A stretch of 30,554 nt of DNA, taken from NCBI GenBank assembly GCA_900556665.1, contig USPX01000005.1, positions 1 to 30,554 on the forward strand, read 5' to 3'. This DNA is from an uncultured Eubacteriales bacterium. Its GTDB lineage: Bacteria; Bacillota_A; Clostridia; Lachnospirales; Cellulosilyticaceae. The notes below the pieces were generated by a model. That model worked only from the letters and a program-made list of their open reading frames with translations, did no database searches and was not told the origin of the DNA. Position numbers and translations under genes: made by a program. This document shows positions 9,146-16,578 of this stretch, in pieces (positions within the stretch are counted from its first letter, which is position 1; each line of letters begins with the position of its first letter).

Positions 9146-9156
9146 AGTATACTTAA
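9131..9156. repeat. Palindrome over the cbiB stop codon
   Basis: A 26-base inverted repeat with no loop and a single non-Watson-Crick position (G opposite T). It covers the cbiB stop TAA (9143-9145) and ends 16 bases before the cobD ribosome binding site region. There is no T tract, so it is not a standard terminator. It may mark an RNA-stability or processing site, or bind a protein; its role is inferred only from symmetry. Confidence 0.5.
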
Positions 9157-9175
9157 GGTAAGAAGGAGAAAATGA

Positions 9176-10273
9176 ATGAAAGCATTAGGACATGGTGCCA
9201 ATGTAGAAGAGATGGCAAGCTTATATGGTAAGCATCCAAAGGAGATTATTGATTTTAGTTCTAATATTAATCCCAAGGTACCAGAAGGCTTAGAAGAAAT
9301 ATTAAACGAAGCTTTACAAAATGCTAAGGCTTATCCAGATATTCACTATACAGCACTTAGAAAGTCTATTGCTGCATATTTAGGTGTAAAGGCGGAAGAA
9401 ATCATAGTAGGTAATGGTGCAACGGAAATCATGTATTTACTTATGAAAGCTTTAAACAATAAGTTACAAGGTGGCACATTAGGTGTAATGAATCCTACCT
9501 TTTCGGAGTATGAACGTAGCAGTCGATTAAGTGGGATGCAAATTAAAGATTTGTATTTAACTGAAGTAGGAAATACATTTGAAATAGATCAGGCAAAACT
9601 TGTATTAAGCTTAGATGAAATAGATGCTTTATTTATCTGTAATCCAAATAATCCTACAGGGCATGTACAAGACCTTACAGGAATTATAAAAATTCTAGAA
9701 GCAAAAGAAAAACTTTTGATTGTAGATGAAACCTTTATGGAGTTTGTGGCAGAAGAGGGACAGCTAAGCTTAGTAAATAAAATAAGTGAATATAAGAACT
9801 TAATCATTATTAAAGCTGTTACTAAATTCTTTGGGCTTCCGGGCTTAAGATTAGGATATGGCGTGACTAGTAATAAGGCATTATTAGAAGCCATGTATGA
9901 TTATAAAGAACCTTGGACAGTTAACAGTTTTGCAGAGGCTTTAACACCTAAGCTATTAGAAGATAAAGTTTATATTGAAGAAAGTAAAGCTTACTTTATT
10001 AAAGAACGTGAACGTATGCTCAGTGCTTTAAATGAGATTAAAGGGCTTAAAGTATATGAAACAGCAACTAATTTTATATTAATACAGTTACTTGAAAAGA
10101 CGGCAAGTGAACTTAAATTGAGTTTATTTGAAAAACATAATCTGCTTATAAGAGATGCTTCTAATTTTAAAGGGTTAGATAAACATTTTATCCGCGTAGC
10201 AGTTAAAAGTAAAATAGAGAATAATCAGCTTATAGCAGCAATGAAAGAGGAATTAAAACATGAGTTATATTAA
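9176..10273 (+). CDS. cobD: L-threonine-O-3-phosphate decarboxylase (CobD)
   Basis: PLP enzyme of the aminotransferase fold I group that makes (R)-1-amino-2-propanol phosphate, the arm used by CbiB next door. N-terminal HGANVEEMASLYGKHPKEII and DFSSNINPKVPEGL are typical of CobD. The PLP contacts include FICNPNNPTGHV and VDETFMEF, and Lys217 in AVTKFFGLPGLRLGYG should hold the cofactor. Length 365 is normal. ATG 9176 has AAGGAG at 9163-9168. A nearby ATG at 9172 is out of frame. The last 14 bases overlap cbiC. A general histidinol-phosphate aminotransferase is the alternative, but the context argues against it. Confidence 0.93.
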   Translation: MKALGHGANVEEMASLYGKHPKEIIDFSSNINPKVPEGLEEILNEALQNAKAYPDIHYTALRKSIAAYLGVKAEEIIVGNGATEIMYLLMKALNNKLQGGTLGVMNPTFSEYERSSRLSGMQIKDLYLTEVGNTFEIDQAKLVLSLDEIDALFICNPNNPTGHVQDLTGIIKILEAKEKLLIVDETFMEFVAEEGQLSLVNKISEYKNLIIIKAVTKFFGLPGLRLGYGVTSNKALLEAMYDYKEPWTVNSFAEALTPKLLEDKVYIEESKAYFIKERERMLSALNEIKGLKVYETATNFILIQLLEKTASELKLSLFEKHNLLIRDASNFKGLDKHFIRVAVKSKIENNQLIAAMKEELKHELY

Positions 10274-10892
10274 AAATCCAATGGCCATTGAAACAAAAAG
10301 CTTTGAAATTATTCAAGGCATTATTGATGAAATGAGACCAGGATATGAATTTAAAAACGAAGTAGAAGAAAAAATTATTAAACGTGCTATTCATACAACA
10401 GCAGACTTTGAATACTTAGATATTCTTAAAATCTCTGAAACAGCAGTAGAATCCATTAAAGATGCCCTTTTAAATGGTGCAACAATTTATACAGATACAA
10501 ACATGGCTTTAAGTGGGATCAATAAAACAAGACTTAAAGCATTAGGTGTAGAAGTAAAATGTTATGTAAGTGATGAAACAGTAAGTGCCATGGCAAAGGA
10601 AAAAGAAATGACACGTTCTATGGCAGCAGTAGAATATGCGGCAGCTCAGGAAGGACGTAAAATTTTCGTATTAGGAAATGCCCCTACAGCACTTTATAAA
10701 GTAATGGAAATGAAAGCTGAAGGGAGATTAGATGTAGATGCGGTAGTAGGCGTACCTGTAGGATTTGTTGGCGCCGCTGAATCGAAAGATGCTTTAGAAC
10801 AAACAGATATTCCATATATTCTTTCGAAAGGACGTAAAGGTGGCAGCAACTTAGCAGCAGCTATCATTAATGCAATCGTATATAGTCTATAA
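10260..10892 (+). CDS. cbiC: Cobalt-precorrin-8 methylmutase (CbiC)
   Basis: Moves the C11 methyl to C12 to give cobyrinic acid. The protein has 210 residues, as usual for CbiC/CobH. The catalytic His is His45 in AIHTTADFEYL, and the later blocks IYTDTNMALSGI, VLGNAPTAL and VGVPVGFVGAAESK are characteristic of this family. ATG 10260 lies within the end of cobD, with GAGG a few bases upstream, so translation is probably coupled. The 27 bases to cbiD contain only its ribosome binding site. Confidence 0.95.
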   Translation: MSYIKNPMAIETKSFEIIQGIIDEMRPGYEFKNEVEEKIIKRAIHTTADFEYLDILKISETAVESIKDALLNGATIYTDTNMALSGINKTRLKALGVEVKCYVSDETVSAMAKEKEMTRSMAAVEYAAAQEGRKIFVLGNAPTALYKVMEMKAEGRLDVDAVVGVPVGFVGAAESKDALEQTDIPYILSKGRKGGSNLAAAIINAIVYSL

Positions 10893-10919
10893 TCAGACTT
10901 AGGCTTCAAGGAGAAGACA

Positions 10920-12071
10920 ATGGAAGAATTCGTATATGTAGACGGGAAGAAATATCGTAGAGGATATACAACAGGAAGTAGTGCCACAGGTGCTGCCAAA
11001 GCGGCAGCGCTTATGCTGCTCACTGGTGAAGATATCGAAGAAGTACAAATTGATACGCCTAAGGGCATCGTCTTAAATCTAAAAGTACATCACATTACAA
11101 GGAAGGCAGATAGCGTTACTTGTGCGATTCAAAAAGATGGTGGAGATGATGTGGATGCCACACATGGGATGATGATTTATGCCACTGTGAAATGGCAAGA
11201 AGGCAATGAAATTACTATAGATGGTGGCATTGGCGTAGGACGTATTACACAAAAAGGTTTAGATGGGGCAGTGGGTGAAGCAGCCATTAATAAAGTGCCA
11301 CGTCAGATGATTTATAAAGAAGTACGAAGTGTCATTGGGTCAGATAGAGGCATTCTGGTTGTCATTTCAGCACCAGAAGGGGTAGAAATTGCTAAGAAAA
11401 CATTTAATCCAAGGCTTGGGATTATGGGTGGCATTTCTATTTTAGGGACAACAGGCATTGTAGAACCTATGTCTGATGAAGGCTGGAAGCGTTCACTTTC
11501 TATAGAACTTGAAATGAAGAAGGCTCAAGGTATGGAAGATATTATCTTAGTACCAGGAAATCATGGTGAACGTTTTGTGAGTAATGTTTTAAAAGTTGAT
11601 AGTAAGCATGTGGTGCGTATGAGTAACTTTGTAAGCTATATGCTTATGGAATGCAAACGTATTGGATTCAAAAACATTGTTTTAGCAGGGCATCTCGGAA
11701 AGCTCATTAAAGTAGCAGCAGGTATTTTTCATACCCAAAGTAGGGTGGCAGATGCAAGAAGCGAGATTATGATTGCCAACTTAGCATTAATGGGGGCAAG
11801 TTATAAAGTCCTCAAAGAAATAGAGAAATGTTTAACCACAGAAGCTACCTTGGAAATTATCGAAAGAGAAGGACTACAGGAAGTGTATCAGATTCTTGCA
11901 GATAAATGTGAGATGCGATGTAAAATGCACTTACAAGAAGAAAGCATAAATGTAGGAGTCATCCTATTTACTATGGCGGGAGAAGAACTTGCTAGGTCCC
12001 AAAGTGTGGATGTACTCTTAGAAGATTACACACCTTTAATAGATGAGGAAGGGGAGTCAGACAATGATTAA
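10920..12071 (+). CDS. cbiD: Cobalt-precorrin-5B C1-methyltransferase (CbiD)
   Basis: SAM-dependent methylation at C1 in the anaerobic pathway; CbiD has no counterpart fold in the aerobic route, so its presence marks early cobalt insertion. The N-terminal motif YRRGYTTGSSATGAAKAAAL and the blocks GGIGVGRITQKGL and GILGTTGIVEPMSDE-like residues near 177-190 (SILGTTGIVEPMSDEGW) identify it. Length 383 is typical. ATG 10920 follows AAGGAG. Its end overlaps the cbiE start by eight bases. Its substrate is made by CbiG, for which no gene is seen here. Confidence 0.95.
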   Translation: MEEFVYVDGKKYRRGYTTGSSATGAAKAAALMLLTGEDIEEVQIDTPKGIVLNLKVHHITRKADSVTCAIQKDGGDDVDATHGMMIYATVKWQEGNEITIDGGIGVGRITQKGLDGAVGEAAINKVPRQMIYKEVRSVIGSDRGILVVISAPEGVEIAKKTFNPRLGIMGGISILGTTGIVEPMSDEGWKRSLSIELEMKKAQGMEDIILVPGNHGERFVSNVLKVDSKHVVRMSNFVSYMLMECKRIGFKNIVLAGHLGKLIKVAAGIFHTQSRVADARSEIMIANLALMGASYKVLKEIEKCLTTEATLEIIEREGLQEVYQILADKCEMRCKMHLQEESINVGVILFTMAGEELARSQSVDVLLEDYTPLIDEEGESDND

Positions 12072-12678
12072 TATTGTAGGTCTAGGTCCAGGAAATATAA
12101 AACTTATTACAGACAAAGGTAAGGTAACTATTGCCAAAAGTGATGTTTTAATAGGTGGCAAAAGGAACTTACAAAGTTTAGAAGGTATGTTTAAGGGTGA
12201 AACATTAGAGATAGGTAATAACTTAAAGGAAATATTGCAGTTTATCAAAGACAATTATTTAGATAAAGAAATCACTGTAGTTGCTTCAGGTGATCCTATG
12301 CTTTATGGCATTGGTAAGTATTTAAGCGAGCAGTTAGAAGAAGGCAGCTTTGAGATTATCTCAGGCATTAGTGCAACGACTTATATGTTTAGCCAAATAC
12401 CCATGAATATGAATGATGTGTATATTACAAGCAGTCATGGCAAAGTACCTAACTTCCCATTTATATTAGCTCATGAAAAAGTAGCGATGGTAACAGATGA
12501 TAAAATCGGACCTTATGAAATTGCTAGAGAAATTATCAAACGTGGTTTAAATAAGGTGATGTGGATAGGCGAAAATCTATCTTATGACAATGAACGTATT
12601 ACAAGACTGAAACCAGAAGAGGTCTTGGAAACAAAGAGTTATGAAATGAATGTGGTGGTGATAGTCGATGAAAAATAG
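12064..12678 (+). CDS. cbiE: Cobalt-precorrin-7 C5-methyltransferase (CbiE)
   Basis: SAM-dependent tetrapyrrole methylase acting at C5. It begins with INIVGLGPGN, the glycine-rich start of the family, and carries VASGDPMLYGIG and IISGISATTYMFSQI, the expected second and third motifs. I place the start at ATG 12064 because GGAAGGGGAG lies eight bases before it. The ATG at 12043 would add seven residues that fit no family member and has no clear ribosome binding site. From 12064 the protein is 204 residues. The next gene encodes the partner CbiT, which in many aerobes is fused to this domain as CobL; here they are separate and overlap by 11 bases. Confidence 0.93.
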   Translation: MINIVGLGPGNIKLITDKGKVTIAKSDVLIGGKRNLQSLEGMFKGETLEIGNNLKEILQFIKDNYLDKEITVVASGDPMLYGIGKYLSEQLEEGSFEIISGISATTYMFSQIPMNMNDVYITSSHGKVPNFPFILAHEKVAMVTDDKIGPYEIAREIIKRGLNKVMWIGENLSYDNERITRLKPEEVLETKSYEMNVVVIVDEK

Positions 12679-13222
12679 TGAATTTATTACAGGAGGTGTA
12701 CCTATTACAAAAGAAGAAGTAAGAGCTATTGCTATTAATAAATTAGATTTAAAAGGCAAGAAGACATTCTTAGATGTAGGTGCAGGAACTGGCAGCGTAT
12801 GCGTAGAAGTAGCTAGAACTTATGATGAAATGAAAGTTTATGCCGTAGAATGCAAAGAGCCAGCTATAGAACTGATTAAACAAAATAGAGATAAATTTGA
12901 ACTTAATAATATGGAAATCTTAGAAGGCTATGCACCAGTTCAACTGGATGAAAAAATGGATGGCATTTTCATTGGTGGTACAGGTGGTAACTTGGAAGAA
13001 ATTATTAAATGGTGTCATGAGCTTTTAAATGAAGGTGGCAGAATCGTAGCCAACTTTATTATCTTAGATACTTTTAATGAATGCTTAAAGTTATTTAGAA
13101 AATATGGTTTTGAAGATATTGATGCAACAATGCTTAGTGTAAGTAAATTAGACAAGCTAGGAAAAGGGGAATACTTTAAACCTTTTAACCCTATCTTTTT
13201 AATCGAAGCAACTAAAAAATAG
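12668..13222 (+). CDS. cbiT: Cobalt-precorrin-6B C15-methyltransferase / decarboxylase (CbiT)
   Basis: Rossmann-type SAM methyltransferase that methylates C15 and removes the C12 acetate carboxyl. The SAM motif I is FLDVGAGTGSVCVEVA at about residues 34-49; N-terminal GGVPITKEEVRA and the later block IFIGGTGGNLEEII are typical of CbiT. The 184 residues match the family size. ATG 12668 overlaps cbiE by 11 bases. Note that its reduced substrate requires the CbiJ reductase, which is not found in this window. Confidence 0.94.
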   Translation: MKNSEFITGGVPITKEEVRAIAINKLDLKGKKTFLDVGAGTGSVCVEVARTYDEMKVYAVECKEPAIELIKQNRDKFELNNMEILEGYAPVQLDEKMDGIFIGGTGGNLEEIIKWCHELLNEGGRIVANFIILDTFNECLKLFRKYGFEDIDATMLSVSKLDKLGKGEYFKPFNPIFLIEATKK

Positions 13223-13253
13223 ACATAAAAATAAACAGTAGAAGGAGAACAAA

Positions 13254-14006
13254 ATGAATAAAGTACATTTTGTAGGCGCAGGTCCTGGAGATAAAGAATT
13301 GATTACACTTAAAGGCTATAAAATGCTCACTAAGGCAGATGTAGTAGTTTACGCAGGCTCATTAATTAACAAAGAATTATTAGATTACTGTAAAGAGGGC
13401 TGTGAGCTTCATGATAGTGCGTATATGAATTTAGATGAAATCACAGAAGTATTTGTAAATGGCATAAGAGCAGGTAAAACAGTAGTACGTTTACAAACAG
13501 GAGACTTCTCAATTTATGGCTCAATCCGTGAACAGGTAGAGGAACTTGCAAAATATGATATTGGATATGACTGTATTCCAGGGGTAAGCTCATTTTTAGG
13601 AGCAGCTTCATCTTTAGGTGTAGAATACACAGTACCAGAAGTTTCACAAAGCGTTATTATTACACGTATGGAAGGTAGAACGCCAGTACCACCATTAGAA
13701 TCATTAGAGTCTTATGCACAGCATCAAACATCTATGGTAATTTTCTTATCTACACAAGGTATTGAAAAGGTTGTAGAAAAGCTTATTAAAGGTGGCTACC
13801 CAGAAGATACAGAGGCGGCTGTTGTTTATAAAGCAACATGGGAAGATGAAAAGCAAATTAGAGGCACACTGAAAGATATTGCAGGGAAAGTAAAAGAAGC
13901 TGGTATTAATAAAACAGCACTTATTATGGTAGGGCGTTTTTTAGGAAAAGAGTACAATTACTCAAAACTCTATGATAAACATTTCAAACATGAATTTAGA
14001 CCTTAA
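13254..14006 (+). CDS. cbiF: Cobalt-precorrin-4 C11-methyltransferase (CbiF)
   Basis: SAM-dependent methylation at C11. Motifs are [18 protein letters not shown] at the N-terminus, [25 protein letters not shown] and the SAM loop [16 protein letters not shown], then the specific [11 protein letters not shown] block that separates CbiF/CobM from its paralogues. Length 250 is normal. ATG 13254 has AAGGAGA upstream. In most gene clusters cbiG follows; here a 55-base gap with only an AGGAGG ribosome binding site leads straight into cbiH. Confidence 0.95.
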   Translation: MNKVHFVGAGPGDKELITLKGYKMLTKADVVVYAGSLINKELLDYCKEGCELHDSAYMNLDEITEVFVNGIRAGKTVVRLQTGDFSIYGSIREQVEELAKYDIGYDCIPGVSSFLGAASSLGVEYTVPEVSQSVIITRMEGRTPVPPLESLESYAQHQTSMVIFLSTQGIEKVVEKLIKGGYPEDTEAAVVYKATWEDEKQIRGTLKDIAGKVKEAGINKTALIMVGRFLGKEYNYSKLYDKHFKHEFRP

Positions 14007-14061
14007 TTTAAATTAATAGTAAAAGTAATTATAAAACAAAATACATCAGGAGGATTTAGAA

Positions 14062-14787
14062 ATGATTGCAGTAGTAGGAATCGGCCCAGGCGGCAAAGAA
14101 ACAATGACATTAGAAGCAATTGCAGCAATTGAAAATGCTGATATTATCGTAGGATACAAAACTTATATTAAATTAATTGAAGATATGTTAACTGGCAAAG
14201 AAGTAATGCAAAATGGCATGCGCCAAGAAGTTGAGCGTTGTAAAGAAGCCATTGAGATTGCTAAGACAGGTAAAAATGTAGCAGTTATTAGTAGTGGAGA
14301 TAGTGGTATCTATGGGATGGCAGGTCTTATTTTAGAGCTTGCTACAAAAGAAGAAACTAAAATCGAAGTAAAAGTTATTCCAGGGGTAACAGCAAGTATT
14401 GCAGCAGCAGGTATTTTAGGTGCACCTATTATGCATGACTTCTGTCATATTAGCTTAAGTGACCTTTTAACACCTTGGGAAGTGATTGAAAAAAGACTTA
14501 GATTGGCTGCAGAAGCTGACTTTGTAATTTGTCTTTATAACCCAAGAAGTAAAGGGCGTAAAGATCACTTAGAAAAAGCGTTTAATCTTATGAGAGAATT
14601 TAAATCAGGTGATACACCAGTAGGAATCGTTAAAGATGCTGGTCGTGAAGGTGAAGAAAAAATTATTTGTACATTTGACACAATGAATTATGAAGTAGTA
14701 GATATGACAACTATGGTTGTAATCGGTAATAAGAGTACATTTATTCACGAAGACCTTATGATTACACCTAGAGGTTATACAGTATAA
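14062..14787 (+). CDS. cbiH: Cobalt-factor III / precorrin-3B C17-methyltransferase (CbiH)
   Basis: Catalyses C17 methylation with ring contraction. The family start IAVVGIGPGGKETMT, the block VISSGDSGIYGMAGL, VIPGVTASIAAAGILGAPIMHDFC and the CbiH/CobJ-specific segment HISLSDLLTPWEVIEKRL are all present. The 241 residues cover a single methylase domain, so no CbiG or nitrite-reductase-like extension is fused to it. ATG 14062 follows AGGAGG with nine bases between. The product lactone normally needs CbiG for opening. Confidence 0.95.
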   Translation: MIAVVGIGPGGKETMTLEAIAAIENADIIVGYKTYIKLIEDMLTGKEVMQNGMRQEVERCKEAIEIAKTGKNVAVISSGDSGIYGMAGLILELATKEETKIEVKVIPGVTASIAAAGILGAPIMHDFCHISLSDLLTPWEVIEKRLRLAAEADFVICLYNPRSKGRKDHLEKAFNLMREFKSGDTPVGIVKDAGREGEEKIICTFDTMNYEVVDMTTMVVIGNKSTFIHEDLMITPRGYTV

Positions 14788-14812
14788 TCCATTTTATAAC
14801 TGGAGGTAGTTT

Positions 14813-14842
14813 AACCTAATTTAAGCGGTTATGAATTAGGTT
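14813..14842 (+). repeat. Hairpin in the cbiH-cbiK spacer
   Basis: AACCTAATT (14813-14821) and AATTAGGTT (14834-14842) form a perfect 9-bp stem with a 12-base loop. GGAGG at 14802-14806, just before it, resembles a ribosome binding site but no usable start codon follows: the ATG at 14831 meets a stop after one codon. The cbiK site AGAGGATG lies beyond the hairpin. No T tract follows, so this is an internal mRNA structure or the scar of a lost gene. Confidence 0.45.
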
Positions 14843-14876
14843 GGGGAGTTAATCACAAAGTAGAGGATGAAGCAAT

Positions 14877-15650
14877 ATGAAAAAGGCAGTATTAGTAGTA
14901 AGTTTTGGTACAAGTTATCAAGAGACAAGAGAAAAAACAATTGTAGCATGTGAAAATAAAATTAAAGCAGCGTTTGAAGGATATGATTTCTTTAGAGCTT
15001 ATACATCAGGTATGGTGATTAGAAAGATTGCAAGAGAAGAAGGTTTTGTAATTGATAATCCAGAAGAAGCACTTCAAAGAATTTATGAATTAGGTTATGA
15101 AGAAGTCGTTGTACAATCATTACATATTATTTGCGGAGATGAATATACAAAGATTAAAGACCAAGTAGAAGCATACAAAGATAAATTTAAAAAGATTACA
15201 TTAGGACGTCCACTTTTAACACTTATTAACGACTACAAAGAAACTGTAGCACTTTTAAAACAAGAACTTCCAGAGCTTAAAGAGGGAGAAGGAATTGTAT
15301 TTATGGGACATGGAACAGAGCATCCAGCTCACTCGGCTTATTGCGCCCTTGACTATATGTTTGACCAAGAAGATATGAGGATTTATGTAGGAACTGTAGA
15401 AGGTTATCCAGAAATCGATGAAGTATTTAAAAGACTTAAAAGAGACAATATCAAAAAAATCTATCTTACACCATTTATGTTAGTAGCAGGGGATCATGCA
15501 ACAAATGATATGGCCAGTGATGAAGAAGATTCATGGAAAACACGCTTTGAAGCAGCTGGTTATAAAGTAGAAATTATCTTCAAAGGCTTAGGTGAATATG
15601 AAGGTGTACAACAACGTTTCATTACACACGCGAAAGAAAGTATTGCTTAA
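14877..15650 (+). CDS. cbiK: Sirohydrochlorin cobaltochelatase (CbiK)
   Basis: Inserts cobalt into sirohydrochlorin, the committing step of the anaerobic pathway, without ATP. The N-terminus AVLVVSFGTSYQETREKTI is typical of CbiK. The two metal-site histidines fall exactly at the Salmonella positions, His145 in MGHGTEHPAH and His207 in VAGDHATND. Length 257 is normal for CbiK and about twice that of the short CbiX form. No signal peptide is present, so it should be cytosolic, unlike the periplasmic CbiK of some sulfate reducers. ATG 14877 is preceded by AGAGGATG. Confidence 0.96.
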   Translation: MKKAVLVVSFGTSYQETREKTIVACENKIKAAFEGYDFFRAYTSGMVIRKIAREEGFVIDNPEEALQRIYELGYEEVVVQSLHIICGDEYTKIKDQVEAYKDKFKKITLGRPLLTLINDYKETVALLKQELPELKEGEGIVFMGHGTEHPAHSAYCALDYMFDQEDMRIYVGTVEGYPEIDEVFKRLKRDNIKKIYLTPFMLVAGDHATNDMASDEEDSWKTRFEAAGYKVEIIFKGLGEYEGVQQRFITHAKESIA

Positions 15651-15675
15651 ACAAGAATATAAAAGGAGAAAGAAT

Positions 15676-16380
15676 ATGGCAAAGTTTTATGGCATTGGTA
15701 CAGGCCCTGGAGATAGTTCACTTTTAACACTTAAGGCTGTAGACGTTTTAAATCAATTAGATATTTTATATACACCTGAATCTAGTAAAGATGAAGGAAG
15801 TTTAGCATTATCCATTGTTAAACCACATTTAAATAATCATTTAGAAATCAAAACAAGACATTTTCCAATGACTTTTAATACTGAGGAAAAAGTAAAAGCA
15901 TGGGATGCCATAGCTGATGAAGTTGTAAAAGATGTAGAAGCTGGTAAAGAAGTAGGATTCATTACATTAGGAGACCCTATGATTTATAGTACTTACGTTT
16001 ATATTATGGAACGTTTACAAGAGAGAATTGAAGTAGAAACTATTCCTGGTATTTCATCATTTTCACATATTGCATCTAACCAAAATTTTCCATTAGTTAT
16101 GGATAAAGAGCCACTTATTGTGTTACCATGTACAACAGCGGAAGAAAAGCTAGATTATGCTTTAGCAAATTATAATTCATTAGTTTTAATGAAAGTTTAT
16201 CGAAACTTTGAAAAGATTATTGCTAAGATTGAAGAAAATAATTTATTAGAGTATGCTATTTTAGTAAGTAATTCATCACAAGAAAGTGAAGCAGTTTACA
16301 GGGATTTAAAAGAAGTAGGGCTTAAAGATAAGATTTCATACTTCTCTACAATCTTAATTAATAAGAAATTAAATAGATAA
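15676..16380 (+). CDS. cbiL: Cobalt-factor II C20-methyltransferase (CbiL)
   Basis: SAM-dependent methylation at C20, directly after cobalt insertion. The start motif FYGIGTGPGDSSLLTLKA, the CbiL-type block LDILYTPESSKDEGSLALSI, ITLGDPMIYSTYVYI and the SAM loop TIPGISSFSHIAS identify it. ATG 15676 has AGGAGA at 15664-15669. An upstream ATG at 15592 would add 28 residues that are out-of-frame cbiK sequence and is rejected. From 15676 the protein is 234 residues, normal length. It is followed by a 198-base structured spacer before hemA, the longest gap inside the operon. Confidence 0.95.
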   Translation: MAKFYGIGTGPGDSSLLTLKAVDVLNQLDILYTPESSKDEGSLALSIVKPHLNNHLEIKTRHFPMTFNTEEKVKAWDAIADEVVKDVEAGKEVGFITLGDPMIYSTYVYIMERLQERIEVETIPGISSFSHIASNQNFPLVMDKEPLIVLPCTTAEEKLDYALANYNSLVLMKVYRNFEKIIAKIEENNLLEYAILVSNSSQESEAVYRDLKEVGLKDKISYFSTILINKKLNR

Positions 16381-16410
16381 CAAGGTTCTTAAAAAAGGAC
16401 ATAAAGGATA

Positions 16411-16442
16411 GCATGGTAGATAGGAAGCGCTATTTACCATGC
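16411..16442 (+). repeat. 13-bp hairpin in the cbiL-hemA spacer
   Basis: GCATGGTAGATAG (16411-16423) pairs with CTATTTACCATGC (16430-16442) over 13 positions, one of them G-U, with a six-base loop. No T tract follows, so read-through is expected; it may guard or mark an mRNA end. A frame of 27 codons (16439-16522) starts in its right arm but lacks a well-placed ribosome binding site. Confidence 0.6.
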
Positions 16443-16502
16443 CTATTAAAGTAGACAAGAATTGTACATCATATAACATAGATAAGTTATACCGTTTATA
16501 TG

Positions 16503-16558
16503 ATTTCTTAAAAGAATTTTAGGAGCTTAAATGGGGCAATAAAGTCTTTTTAAGAAAT
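16503..16558 (+). promoter_or_regulatory. Second stem-loop directly before the hemA ribosome binding site
   Basis: ATTTCTTAAAAGA (16503-16515) can pair with TCTTTTTAAGAAAT (16545-16558) with one bulged T and a 29-base loop; the stem ends nine bases before AGGAGG of hemA. The right arm could instead pair with TTCTTAAAAAAGGAC near 16386-16400, so mutually exclusive folds are possible. No clear promoter is visible in this spacer. A regulatory role for hemA is inference. Confidence 0.35.
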
Positions 16559-16578
16559 GATATAGAAGGAGGTGCACT

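Noticed and set aside
12043..12063. Upstream ATG for cbiE
   Set aside because: It adds seven residues absent from the family, while ATG 12064 has a well-spaced GGAAGGGGAG.
15592..15675. Upstream ATG for cbiL inside cbiK
   Set aside because: The extra 28 residues are out-of-frame cbiK sequence; ATG 15676 follows AGGAGA and begins the family motif.
16439..16522. 27-codon open frame before hemA
   Set aside because: No well-placed ribosome binding site and no recognisable product; kept only as part of the spacer finding.
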